Source: Philonthus cognatus (Eukaryota; Arthropoda; Insecta; Coleoptera; Staphylinidae). From it: 64,000 nt of DNA. Shown here piece after piece: positions 10,228-21,416 of this stretch. The notes under the pieces were generated by a model. That model searched no databases and was not told the DNA's origin. It saw only the letters and a program-made list of their open reading frames with translations. Every line of letters starts with the position of its first letter. Positions within the stretch are counted from its first letter, which is position 1. A program made the position numbers and the translations under genes. The stretch is taken from assembly GCA_932526585.2 (NCBI GenBank), contig OW052245.1, forward strand, positions 65,749,586 to 65,813,585, in the 5' to 3' direction.

Positions 10228-11290
10228 CTTTTAAAATCATAATAAAAAACTGACTAAAGAGCTCAATCATTTTTCTGATGACTTCATGCTTAACTAAGAA
10301 GTGGAAACACTCGTTAGAAGCTTCAAATTAATATAAATTCAACGAATGATTGAATATTTACAGTGTTACATCGCAATGTCCGGGAGTTTTTCTTTTAAGT
10401 ATACATATCCCAATTATGTGCTGTAAATGTTCAGATATTCGTTATTTTATTATAAGAGTTCAATTTGAGGCTTCGAGCGAGTGTTTTCCACTCCCAGGTT
10501 AAGCATGAAGTGAAATTTTGAGTTTAGAAAAGCCTGATAATTTGGTTAGATCGCGTCGCTACGCCAAATAAAATTTTCAGGCTTTTCTAAACTTGAAATT
10601 TCACTTCATGCGCCATGCGTATAAAACACTGATTTAACGTGACGGTTTAATTATACTTAACTTCACAAGAAATCAGTGTTTAATACGCGTGGCGCATGAA
10701 GTAAAATTTAGAGTTTAGGAAAGCCTGAAAATTTCTTCGCGCTACGCAACCAAACCAAATTTTCAGGCTTTTCTAAATTCGAAATTTCACTTTATTCGCC
10801 TCGCGTATAAAACACTGATTTAACGTGACGTTTTAATTATACTCAACTTCACTTGAAATCAGTGTTTTATACGCGTGGCGCATGAAGTAAAATTTTGAGT
10901 TTAGAAAAGCCTGATAATTTGGTTTGATCGCGTCGCTACGCCAAATAAAATTTTCAGGCCTTTCTAAACTTGAAATTTCACTTCATGCGCCATGCGTATA
11001 AAACACTGATTTAACGTGACGTTTTAATTATACTTAACTTCACTTGAAATCAGTGTTTAATACGCGTGGCGCATAAAGTAAAATTTAGAGTTTAGAAAAG
11101 CCTGAAAATTTGGTTTGGTCGCTCCGCGCTTCGCGCTACGCAACCAAATCAAATTTTCAGGCTTTTCTAAACTCGACATTTTACTTCATGCTTAGTCTGG
11201 GAGTGGAAAACACTCGTTTCAAATTGAACACTTTTAAAAATAAAAACGTAAGCATTTGTATACTTAAACGAAAAATGCCCTGTGTATATT
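10228..11290. mobile_element. Four-hairpin chain with a 377-bp two-hairpin period
   Basis: Apex-A hairpins lie at 10505-10610, 10696-10796, 10882-10987 and 11073-11190. Starts are 191, 186 and 191 bp apart, so hairpins 1 and 3, and 2 and 4, are each exactly 377 bp apart. Hairpins 1 and 3 share GATCGCGTCGCTACGCC apices and CTTGAAATTTCACTTC arms; 2 and 4 share AAATTTAGAGTTTAG arms. Outer flanks occur only before the first and after the last; each spacer carries facing inner flanks. The right end is ATGCCCTGTGTA near 11275-11286. Confidence 0.85.
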
Positions 11291-12123
11291 TGAAAAAAAA
11301 AAATCCATGTATAAAAATGTTCGGCTCAATAATGGTATTTTATTTTTTATGTATAAATTATAATATTTTTAGAAAATGTAAGTACATGAATGAATACATC
11401 AAATCTCGCTTTAAAATAGGTTAAGACTAGTTCCGATAGGTTTTAGATTAAAAACTTGCCAGCTTTATAATTCTTATGTCATTTTTTCAAATTATTAGAT
11501 CAGGGTTTAACTATTCCACAATTGTATATTATCTTATTTCTTTAGTTTTATAATGTATTTATTCATTCAGTCACCTGAGTCAATTTAAAAAATACATAAT
11601 ATAGTACGACTAAAAATATAAAATCACACATTCAAACATAAATAAAACTGTAAATATAGAAACAATAAAAAATTACTATAAATGCATAATTACAGTATAA
11701 AATAAATAGTAACTAAAAATATTGCTTATCTCATACAAAAATTCAACATCATTAATCACTCCTGATATTAGATTACATGTAAATTAATATTTATATTTGT
11801 ATTCATAAAACTAATTATAACTTATTAACGGATCTCCGTGTTTAAATAATGCACCGCCATGAGAATAGAAAGGGCCATTATTAATTATACAGGAAGTTGC
11901 CGTTTCCTGCTGAAAACCGGGAACAGGTATCCTCTCGTCTGCCATCTACTTATCCGACCGTAATGAAATTTTAAAACAGTCTGAAAGCTTTATAGATTTA
12001 CTGAAAGTGCTCGTGGGGGGATTTAATATCATTTTTTTTGTGCGGGTTATAAACTTCAGCGTGCGTTATTTAATCTCCCGAATAACGTTTTTAATGACGC
12101 TGAAAATCTGCGGATTATTTATG
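11291..12123. other. No gene seen; AT-rich, then a GC-richer unique stretch
   Basis: 11291-11830 is AT-rich with no repeat structure I could see. 11840-12120 is richer in GC (GGAAGTTGCCGTTTCCTG, GGTATCCTCTCGTCTGCC) and not repeated elsewhere in the window. It is a candidate for conserved noncoding host sequence. Confidence 0.35.
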
Positions 12124-12845
12124 AAAGTGGTCAAGATTTATTAAATGTGTTTAGATTATAAAATTTAACGCAACTTTAAGTAATTTTTAATAGAATTAGA
12201 TTAATATTTCCTGTAATTTGTAAATATGATACAATGGAAAAAATAAATGATAACTTGAATCAAGTAATAAGTGGTCAAGATTTATTAAATGTGTTTAGAT
12301 AATAAAATCCAACTCAACTTTAAGAAATTTTTAATAGAATTAGATTAATATTTTCTGTAATTTATAAATATGATACAATGGAAAAAATGAATGATAACTT
12401 TAATCAGGTAATAAGTGGTCAAGATTTATTAAATGTGTTTAGATAATAAAATCCAACCCAACATTAAGTAATTTTTAATAGAATTAGATTAATATTTCCT
12501 GTAATTTATAAATATGATACAATGGAAAAAATAAATGCTAACTTGAATCAAGTAATAAGTGGTCAAGATTTATTAAATGTGTTTAGATAATAAAATCCAA
12601 CCCAACTTAAAGAAATTTTTAATAGAATTAGACTAATATTTTCTGTAATTTATAAATATGATACAATGGAAAGAATGAATGATAACTTTAATCAAGTAAT
12701 AAGTGGTCAAGATTTATTAAATGTGTTTAGATAATAAAATCCAACCCAACTTTAAGTAATTTTTAAAAGAATTAGATTAATATTTCCTGTAATTTATAAA
12801 TATGATACCATGGAAAAAATAAATGATAACAATAATCAAGTAATA
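12124..12845. repeat. 144-bp tandem satellite, 5 units
   Basis: AAGTGGTCAAGATTTATTAA recurs at about 12124, 12269, 12413, 12557 and 12701, giving a period of 144-145 bp. Units also share GATACAATGGAAAAAAT and AATCCAACCCAAC. Units 2-5 resemble each other more than unit 1. No coding potential. Confidence 0.9.
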
Positions 12846-13220
12846 ACTTAGCTATTGAACCATTGGATAGTCATGTGATAGTATTTAATGCCTTTAAGTT
12901 TGTTAAAAAAAGATTTTGTAATTTATTGGGTATGATAATTAATGTATAAATAACTAAATATCTTACATTTGTAAAAAAGGTGAATTCCGTGAATAAAGTT
13001 TAATACTAATAATAATAATAATATTAACTATATGTTTATATTCGAGCCTTCTAACTTGATTGAATACTTGATTCAATCATATTACGTGCTTATTCTAAAA
13101 AGTACTGTTATTCCTTACTTCACTTTTTATTTGTATCGTTATATGTACATTTCAAGACACAAGGTGCTCATTATCAATAACAAACTGTTTGTTATTGTTA
13201 TTGTATTGTAAACCTATATT

Positions 13221-13224
<4 letters not shown>

Positions 13225-13269
<45 letters not shown>
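13225..13269. repeat. (AT)n microsatellite
   Basis: About 22 uninterrupted AT dinucleotides. Confidence 0.95.
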
Positions 13270-13270
<1 letters not shown>

Positions 13271-13317
13271 CTCTGTAATTAGGCTATGCTTGTTGAGAAA
13301 TAAATTATTATTATTAT

Positions 13318-13911
13318 TTAATTTAGCACGTCCTTAATTGACGGTGAGTAAATGGACACGGTTTCCAAAACAAGTGTCCATATCGCTATGGAGGGATTGA
13401 GGTGAGAACGAACTATTGCTGTGGTGTTTAGAATTACAGACTTTTGGAGCTGAATGTAGGTGAGTGGAGGTAGCTTAATTTTTAGGAGGCTATCGTGCAG
13501 TTTCTTTGGTATTACTCCTGTTGACGATATTACAATAGGTAAGACATATACCTCTTTCTGCTTCCACATATTCCTAATTTCGTCTGCCAGGGGTTTGTAC
13601 TTGTTAATTTTTTCCTGCCAGGTAGCCTGCATGTTATGAGTATTAGGAATAGCAATGTCTATAAGGTATGTTATATCTTTCTATTTGTCTGTTAGTGTGA
13701 TGTCTGGTCTATTGCAAGGTATGCTCTTGTCCGTGATAATGCTCCGGTTCCAGTACAATATATGTTTGTCGTTTTCAAGGACATTGGCTGGTTGGTACTC
13801 ATAATATGGAGTTTTATCATCAGTTAAGGTGTGTAATGCAGCTATTTTTTGATGTACAATGCTATTATTATTATTATTATTATTATGAGCACCTTGTGAC
13901 TCGAAATGCAC
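13318..13911 (-). pseudogene. C-terminus of a non-LTR retrotransposon with restriction-like endonuclease motif
   Basis: Read on the minus strand, two frames joined by one in-frame amber codon give KIAALHTLTDDKTPYYEYQP, then YWNRSIITDKSIPCNRPDIT, then LIDIAIPNTHN, then WQEKINKYKPLADEIRNMW and VLPIVISSTGVIPKKLHDSL. RPD followed 14 residues later by D matches the K/R-P-D-X12-14-D signature of the restriction-like endonuclease in R2/R4/Dong-group elements (from memory). The fragment is cut at its 5' side by (ATT)n at about 13862-13887 and ends at its 3' side in (ATT)n at 13305-13318. Insertion into TAA/TTA repeats is the known habit of Dong-type elements. The RT domain is absent. Confidence 0.65.
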
Positions 13912-14197
13912 ATCTAACGATACAGATGATAAGTGAAGTAAGGAATAACAGTATTTTTTAGTGAAATAATCACTTCACGTAAACTCAAAAACATACAGTT
14001 ACTTATTCTAACATGTTAGAATCTTTGATATAATGACTTTACTTAGCAGGCACGTATATTTTTGTAGTGTAACTCAATTAAACAATAAGTACTAATTGTT
14101 TAATTGAGTATCAATCTCAATGTTATCCATACGTTATTTACTTCTACTAGTATTTTATACTTTTATTTTTAAACTGTAAACTATACTCAAAAACCTC

Positions 14198-14361
14198 TAC
14201 CGAGTGTCTATAAACTGTCGGCATCGCAGTAGGTTTAGATTAGACATATAATTAAATTTATTTGACGTTTCCGAGATTCACCAAATCGTATGACTTAATC
14301 TAAGATATGTAATTTGTTTTTCAAAGCAATCAAGATGCTGCCAGTTTATAGACACTCGTTA
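14198..14361. mobile_element. 164-bp miniature inverted-repeat element
   Basis: Terminal repeats CGAGTGTCTATAAACTG and its complement, extended to CGGCATC / GATGCTG, bound a short AT-rich centre. No target duplication was clear and no coding sequence was found. Confidence 0.6.
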
Positions 14362-14429
14362 GTTTTTCTTTAGAGTACTTTAACATTAAACATGTATTGT
14401 AATTTATCGTACTTGTGCTAATTAGTTGG

Positions 14430-14760
14430 ATCAAATATGACACTATGGCCGGATTTTTTTTGTGGCCGTCATAGGTGATGTGTTCCTGTAGAAGGTACCA
14501 AGGAATCGGTTTTTCTCAAAAATTTTGTGTTATTTTTTTAGAAAATTCGCTCCACCACCGGGGGCGGCGATTTTTCTTAAAAACAATCCTCGTTCATAGA
14601 GTTTTTTGTGTTTTTTCCGAATCTGGAAATCGCGATTTTTTATCTTTTTTAGTTTCTTTAGAAAAAAATCGCAAAGTAGTTTTGGCTTGAAGGGCCTGCG
14701 GCCCCTTCGCCAAAGGGGAACGCCCAAACGGCTCCGGAAGTACGTTTTTGCACGACCCCC
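14430..14760. other. Unexplained low-complexity segment with a GC-rich tail
   Basis: T-rich runs alternate with GC clusters (CCACCACCGGGGGCGGCG, GGGCCTGCGGCCCCTTCGCC). Short frames on both strands are lysine/phenylalanine-rich and look like composition artefacts. The motif AAATCG with surrounding runs recurs within the segment. Not assigned. Confidence 0.3.
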
Positions 14761-14911
14761 CTTACCTATTTATATATAAATTTACCCGATCAAATAATAG
14801 CAGAAATTAGTATATACTAATTTCCGCATAATAATCGATTATATCGATTTATTTCAATAATCGTCTAATTACTAATTAGTATATCCATTATTCCCCTCAC
14901 TAATTGTAATC

Positions 14912-14950
14912 TTGCTACAATTGTTTCGCCACACTGTGGCTTCTTCAGGC
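14912..14950 (-). other. Hammerhead-like motif of a Penelope-type terminal repeat
   Basis: On the minus strand the sequence reads CCTGAAGA, A, then GCCAC-AGT-GTGGC (a perfect 5-bp stem) and GAAAC. This resembles the hammerhead ribozyme core CUGANGA-stem-GAAA found in Penelope-like element repeats. It has one extra A before the stem. The stems that would close the fold were not established. Confidence 0.45.
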
Positions 14951-15109
14951 GAAAAAAGGGTACACAACATTAGTCTGTTCGGGTATTGATACACAAGGTT
15001 TATTTTAATGTGTATAGCTCTTTGCATCTCTCGCGTTTATTTCTCCTTCTTAATATTTCCTAATCTTGAGAATTGTTATTGGTTGTGCTGCTGATATAAA
15101 CATATGGAG

Positions 15110-15650
15110 AATATTTGTTTCAACTTTTTATTTCAACAGTATTTTCAGGCATTCGTTGTTTTTTTAATGAGTTCGATTTGAAGCTTCTAACGAGTGTTTC
15201 CACTCCCAGACTAAGCATGATGTAAAATTTCGAGTTTAGAAAAGCCCCCTGAAAATTTGTCGAGGGTCGCGCAGCGACCCGAGACAAATTTTCACGGGGC
15301 TTTTCTAAACTCGAAATTTTACTTCATGCGCCACGCGTATAAAACACTGTTTTCAAGTGAGGTTCAAATATACATAAATTTCACGATATTTGAGTGTTTT
15401 ATACGTGTGGCGCATGAAGTAAAATTTTGAGTTTAGAAAAGCCCAGAAAATTTGTCTCAGGTCGCTGCGCGACCCGAGACAAATTTTCACGGGGCTTTTC
15501 TAAACTCGAAATTTTACTTCATGCTCAGTCTGGAAGTGGAAAACACTCGTTTAAAAGCTTAAAATTGAACTCTTTTAAAAAACAACGAATGGCGAAAAAT
15601 TTACAGCTTATGCATATGTTTACCTAAAAGAAGAATCCACAGAATTTTTA
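15110..15650. mobile_element. Hairpin-pair element with apex-B hairpins
   Basis: Hairpins lie at 15217-15328 and 15414-15523. Outer flanks (CCACTCCCAGACTAAGC; CTCAGTCTGGAAGTGG) point outward and inner flanks face each other across about 85 bp. The apex is GTCGAGGGTCGCGCAGCGAC. The outer arms (CATTCGTTGTTTTTTTAA ... AAAAAACAACGAATG) extend the inverted repeat to about 540 bp. No coding sequence. Confidence 0.85.
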
Positions 15651-15718
15651 CTCTTCGTCCATTTCTACAAAAATAGAGTACTAAAAGGAAATAAAGTATT
15701 AAAAGGAAATAAACTATA

Positions 15719-15960
15719 ATAATGAGTTCGATTTGAAGCTTCTAACGAGTGTTTCCACTCCCAGACTAAGCATGAAGTAAAATTTCGAGTTTAGAAAAGC
15801 CCCGTGAAAATTTGTCGAGGGTCGCGCAGCGACCCGAGACAAATTTTCTGGGCTTTTCTAAACTCGAAATTTTACTTCATGCGCCACGCGTATAAAGCAC
15901 TAAAATATTGCGAAATTTATGTATATTCAAACTTCACTTAAAATTTGTGTTTTTTTAACA
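15719..15960. mobile_element. Half hairpin element, one apex-B hairpin
   Basis: The outer flank and hairpin at 15772-15881 are followed by an inner flank and spacer. The expected second hairpin is missing where the facing inner flank (TTTGTGTTTTTTTAACACG, near 15940-15965) begins. Confidence 0.75.
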
Positions 15961-17250
15961 CGTATGCAAACCTAAGCGAATAATTAAAATAATGCCTTTC
16001 ATGACATATCATATAAATTATCAAACGTTTGCAAACAAACAAAACTCCTATAGTACCGGCATTTAATTTAAAAAAAAAAAAAACAGGTGCCGAGTGTGAC
16101 AATGCATCACCGTGAAAAACGACAAATCGTTAAATAAATAGTCCTCCACCTGTTTTAGAATTTGTCACCGGAACGAATGACCCTAATATTTCGTCCGGAC
16201 TCACTCGCACAAACACACGGGCGCGTTTATGCATGCATATACATTTAGAGCTTGTACAACACACATCCACTTTTAGTTTGCATTTCCGGGTAGAGTGCAT
16301 CCGGGGCCTGAACACCGTATACGCTGAAATACCGGAATATTCCCGGATCCTGACCCCTCGTGAAAAGCCCGACCGACCGGAAAGAGCGTTTTCGTTGTAT
16401 GAAATTTAAATCTAAATATTTTATTACATATTCGTAGACTCGATAAAGGGTAGTAAAGCGAAATTTATTTAAGAGTGAATATAATGGATTATTTTGTTTG
16501 CGTCTGTTATTTATGTATTTATTAGTCAGTACTTGCGTAGAAAATAATGTTAATTTGATTTATACTACATAAAGGATTTTCATAGAATTATAATTGATGG
16601 TTTAATAAGTTTAAATAAAAATAAATATATTTAGCACTAAATATCCACGTTAACCTAGTGCATTTTAAACTGAACTCTAGAATAATAATGAATGCAACTG
16701 ACTGATATTTAATTGTACATATCGATCAACTACTTTCGAAACCTCGTAAGTCCTGATTTTACAAAAAGAAATCCTATTCAGTCAGATATTATTAACTTAC
16801 CAATATTAGTATAAATATCTACTCAAAATACTTATTAAAAACGGCTCATAATAAAGTTATACGTATCATAAAAATAACCAGAAAGATTACGCAGATCATA
16901 CTATAATTAACTAGAATTTTGTGTCTAGTGAAAAATTTCACATTTTGCACGAAGTTTCTGAAGTAGTAGTATAGTAAAACTGTAACAAGTTAAATTAATT
17001 GCCTCTTGAAAGAAATTGAACTATGGAATACCATGCATTATAATATAGATTCACACTGTATTGACACATATCACTAATTGAAATCAATAAATTCACGGAA
17101 ATGATAAATGTTCACTTTTTTCAACTTTGAAATGTTGACTAGAAACTTCTATAAAACCTCACTGATTGCTCTTAACCATTGCAATCTGTACTGGAGACAT
17201 TGGGGAAGTCGAAAGAAATGTTTGTTAAAGACTTCAATCTAACTTCAACT
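15961..17250. other. No gene recognised; GC-richer island, then AT-rich sequence
   Basis: 16080-16400 is GC-richer and not repeated in the window (CACACGGGCGCGTTTATGC, CCCGACCGACCGGAAAGAG). The short minus frame there lacks a recognisable family. 16400-17250 is AT-rich with no structure I could see. The island is a candidate for host regulatory or conserved sequence. Confidence 0.35.
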
Positions 17251-17254
17251 TAAT

Positions 17255-19080
17255 ACCAATATGTAGCATACAAGGACTTCAAATCACCCAAATATCATGC
17301 CTCTTCTGGTGTGCCCCAGGGCTCAAACCTGGGCCCCTTATTGTTTATCATTTATATAAATGATTTAATTGAGTCACTAACGTGTAATGCGCTTGCTTAT
17401 GCGGATGATTTGAAGATGTTTGTTTATGAGATTTATCTCTGTGACGATTTCTTTTATTTTTGCACTGGTTCTAGAGATCGCCACTAGTTTTGATGCGGGT
17501 GAATTTAAGTGGAATAAAACATTCGTTGCACTTATTATTTGTATATTCACCTTAAAATGTAGAAATATTTACAAAATATTTACATTTCTCACTTATTGCT
17601 AATATATGTTGACTGTTTGTAGATTTTATTTAGAATGAATACAAAAATGAAAATAGAGTTAAAAATATGAATATTTACAAAGTGGGGAGAGCGTTGTAAT
17701 TGGTCATTGACATTTCGTGGGTGTATTTTTGGCATCCCTTCCTTCAAGTGAAGTAAGGGATAGCTTTTCTTGATTTTACTGTACGGTCGTTCCGTACCTG
17801 TTTTAAGAGTTTCCAGATGTAAATGTTTCCACGAAACATCGAGTGAACAAAACAACACCCCCCAGCGTGAGGAAGGGTCTGCTCAATTTAACAACAGCCC
17901 ATTAAGAATTTGAATGAAATGAATTTCTAAAGAAATACAAAAGTATGCATGGAAAAATAGAAAAAATATAAATATATAAATGTACATATGAGCCGCAACA
18001 ATGTTCAATGTAATTAAATGTCAAGAGGACGCAGACAAGTTGCAACAAAATATGAATTACACTCAAGAGTGGAGTCTATCGAATTGTCTTAAACTCAACG
18101 AAGCAAAATGCAAAATTATGTCTTACTCCCGCAAGGCGAGTCCTCTATCATATAATTATTACCTTAATGGCACAATTCTTGAAAGGACTAATGAAATGAA
18201 AGACCTTGGCATTTTATTTGATAATCGATTAAATTTTACATCTCATATTGATAACATCTGCTCTCGTGCCACTAGGACATTAGGGTTAATATTGCGCAAC
18301 TGTAGACAATTTTCAAATCCTGAAACCTTTAGCAACCGGTACTATTCTTTGGTCAGATCAAGGCTTGAATATGCTGCTCTCATCTGGCACCCTCATTATG
18401 AGTGTCATAGAAAATCACTAGAAAATGTCCAAAGGCGATTTTTAAAATATATCTACAAACTTAAAATTGGCACATATCCTCCTAGAAATATTAAACATGG
18501 TGAATTACTTTTAATTAACGATGATTGTAGTCTTGATTCTAGGAGAATATGTAGCAGCGTTTTAACTCTAATTAAAATTCTACATAATAAAATAGATTCT
18601 CCTTACATGCTTTCTAAAGTCAATCTCCACATTCCAACCCATAATTCTCGTTCTCATACACCTTTTTATAACACACCTTGTAGATCAGTTGTAACATCAA
18701 TAGCTCCTTTACATTACATGGTTGAAAATGCAAATAGAATTTTAACAAACACGAGCTGTGATATATTCTCTGATTACGATTGTACAGTAAAATCTATCCG
18801 TCACTTTGAGCTGTAAATGTTTTAGTGTGAATTTTCGTCAACTTAGGAATACTCTTTTATCTTTTATTGTGAAAAACTTGTAAGCATAATTATGTTAATA
18901 TGTCTCTTTAAAGTCAAATATTCACCTGTATATGTATTTGTTTTCTATTTCTTTACTTATTTGAAACTATTTAATGCTGTAATTTTTTAAACGTTTTATA
19001 CACATATATTGTACCTAATTTTGTCCTGTAATTGGTTATCTGTTGGGCAAATAAAGTTATTATTATTATTATTATTATTA
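17255..19080 (+). pseudogene. Non-LTR retrotransposon RT C-terminal half (Jockey/CR1 group)
   Basis: 17285-17420 encodes SSGVPQGSNLGPLLFIIYIN and AYADDLKM, the RT motif pair with catalytic YADD. The frame is then interrupted by an insertion (17421-18000) and resumes at 18001 with FNVIKCQEDADKLQQ. It continues through LKLNEAKCKIMSYSR, DLGILFD, SLVRSRLEYAALIW and NVQRRFLKYIY to a stop at 18814-18816. These are the thumb and post-RT blocks of the Jockey/CR1 group. Upstream endonuclease and RT fingers are missing (5' truncation). The 3' end at about 19020-19080 has AATAAAG followed by (TTA)n, a typical 3' tail. Related relics are at 34256-36245 and 45195-46270. Not functional. Confidence 0.85.
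17421..18000. mobile_element. 580-bp solo-LTR-like insertion inside the RT relic
   Basis: The insertion starts TGTTTATGAG and ends CCGCAACA, i.e. TG...CA. It is flanked by a 5-bp direct repeat ATGTT (17416-17420 and 18001-18005). Removing it and one repeat restores the RT frame (DLKM-FNVIK) exactly. TG...CA ends with a 5-bp duplication fit a solo long terminal repeat. No internal retroviral genes are present, and the family is not identified. Confidence 0.75.
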
Positions 19081-19249
19081 AAGTCAGATTTAACCGGATG
19101 ACTATTATAACACATTATCACATTACACTTGGACTCGTATAGATTTATAGAATAACTAACACAAATGAATACACTCTTGGAAATTAATTTTGGATGAATT
19201 CTAGTTTGTGTCAACGACTATATTTCGCCGAAAAAAAATGTTTGCTCGC

Positions 19250-19335
19250 GTTAAATATTCCACATACTTCTAGGTTAGGTTAGGTTATGAGAAAGGTTTG
19301 CAATAGAATAAATTGCGTAAATCTCTTTGAGCACG
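19250..19335 (-). repeat. Dispersed single unit of the 80-85-bp satellite
   Basis: This stretch (ATTCCACATACTTCTAGG, TTAGGTTAGGTTATGAG, GTTTGCAATAGAATAAATT) is the reverse complement of one unit of the array at 52450-52860. The TTAGG-like core is two or three repeats only. Confidence 0.8.
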
Positions 19336-21416
19336 ATGATTATTTTACATACTGCTAGGACTCAATATTTTCAAAATTTTAAACTATTTTTTTTTTATTT
19401 ATTTAATATTTCCAGCCGAAATTAATTGCATATCTAGATAGTACTCGTCGAGTATTTTCGAATAATATCATTTTTATCTATAATACCCACGGGATGTATA
19501 GAAAATTCTTATCCCAAATTCATTCACTGTTATTTCTGCAGCACTTTGTTTTGGATATGCAGATATACCTACTTAAAAATAATCCCAGTGCGTAAATCGA
19601 CAACTCAATACGTAAAACTTTTAAGAAAATAGAAAAACAGTTTAGTGTAACTATATTTTGCAATTGTATTTTTCTGTTTTGTATTATGATTTTGTTTATA
19701 TTGTAATTTAACTTATCTAAATTTCACCACAGACTTGGAAAAGACTGTAACTTAAGAAAAGCAGTTCCATCGCTTATCCAATTACTTCTCTCGAACTAAA
19801 ACTTAATTAACAGTTTCGGGACGTTAAATTTCCACCTTTGCATGTTTCACTTTCGTGAATTATAAATTATTCTATCAGTATTTGCTCTTGATATTACTCT
19901 ATTTAATTTGATACACACTGCCAACTTCGCAAGTTGCGTGTCTGCAAATTACGTAATTTATTTAACATGAAGCCATTTATCATTTAACACCATTATATCT
20001 GGATATAATAGAGTAAATCTACGAATATGTCATGTATTAAATTGTGGTTAAAAAGGTGTTTTGTAATTAAAAGTAGATTTATGCGTAAAACGTGAGTTGC
20101 ACTTTTTAATTAGACATGAAGTTCTGGATTCCAAACTCGACATATCTACTTAATGGTAAATTAGTATTTTACCATTAATATAAAGAAAAATTGAATTTGC
20201 CAATAGTTTGCAGAATATTAACAACATATAAAAACGAATTAAAATGAATATCGAATTTCTGCAAAAAATTAGTCAAGACTTCCCCATGAATGAATATTTG
20301 GAGAAGTCTCAGCGAGACTAAATTTTTGCAGAAAGTCTATATTAATTTTAATTCTTTTTTTTTACCATTAATAGATAAATATGTCAAGTTTACAACATTC
20401 AGAAACTTTATGATTAATCAAGAAATGCTAATAATAATAGTATCGTTATTTGTCCAACAGAATAAGCCAATTACAAAAAAAAAATGGATACAGAATAAAG
20501 GAAGAATACATGTAAATAAATATACAAATGAATACAAATGAATCACCTTGTTACGGCGTTACTTGAACCGCTCTAACACTAATTTACATTTTATTAAGAG
20601 TGGACCGAGTCGATGAAAGGAGTTAGCCAGTATCATCATTTTTTATTATATTTTAAGTTATGCGAACACATGCCTAGTTCACAGTTATGTTGCTAGTGAA
20701 AAGTGCGCTTTCAAAAACACAGCCATAAACAGCGGAACGGTCAATTTCGCTATTCGAAGGACAAGCCGAAGGGTGCGCACCCAAACCATAATAAACGACT
20801 TTGAGGGATTTCTCAGAGTTTGGAGAACAGGCCGAAACACAGGTCGTGTTGGCCAGGCCATCAGAGGATTGGCAACATTGCAAAGTGGTGGTAAGCGTGG
20901 GAAAATAATTAACCATCGTAACCAATTAGCGTGACCTCGTTACCATCACTCCTCTTAAGTTCCACCCTCAATCCCTTGGAGGAACACAAGAGCGGAAGAT
21001 AACGGAGAGATCGCAACAAACCTTCAAACTGCTAACTTCGCCTAAGTTTTATTAAATTGTCACTGTAAATTGTAAATTATACATTTTTTGTGTTCTATTG
21101 AATATATGTTTAAAAGTCATCACAGTTAAAGTGAAGTTAATTATTTAGGGTTACTTTTTGTCCTTTGAATTAATTAACTAAGATGTAACCGTTTATCCTT
21201 CACATACGAATTGGTAATACGGTTACGTAGAATGGTAACATTTAGTAAAGTTTGTAGAAAGTAATAATGATATTTAGCAATTAGTATAAAGATTACTATA
21301 GTTTTCAAAAACCGTCTATTAATAAGTGTAAACGATTTAAATATTAAATAAATAACTAAATGTTTTAGTTTATCTTGTGTATGACATATTATATTCATGG
21401 TTCCTTTTAACATACA
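19336..21416. other. No gene recognised; includes an unassigned GC-richer segment
   Basis: 19336-20557 is AT-rich with no supported feature. 20558-21010 is GC-richer and unique in the window, with an 83-codon minus frame (20674-20925) and a comparable plus frame. Neither shows a family motif. The segment ends in AT-rich sequence resembling a polyadenylation region (GTGTTCTATTGAATA). It could be the end of an LTR or host transcript; I found no matching terminal duplication. Confidence 0.3.

Larger units (their letters stand above)
13083..13985. mobile_element. Inverted-repeat element flanking a retrotransposon fragment
   Basis: 13083-13177 and 13883-13985 are inverted copies sharing ACTGTTATTCCTTACTTCAC, GTATCGTTA and CACAAGGTGCTCAT. 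The same terminal sequence forms a self-complementary palindrome at 58831-58930. Between the arms lie an (AT)n run and a non-LTR retrotransposon relic bordered by ATT repeats. This suggests the retrotransposon inserted into an ATT microsatellite inside an older inverted-repeat element. Confidence 0.65.

Noticed and set aside
11110..11424. 104-codon plus frame starting in a hairpin
   Set aside because: Begins inside the repeated hairpin stem and continues in AT-rich sequence; similar frames occur at other hairpins (e.g. 15427-15627, 39244-39426, 51090-51278).
20558..21125. Possible LTR
   Set aside because: Starts TGTTACGG and has a polyadenylation-like end, but no 5-bp duplication or defined CA end could be found.
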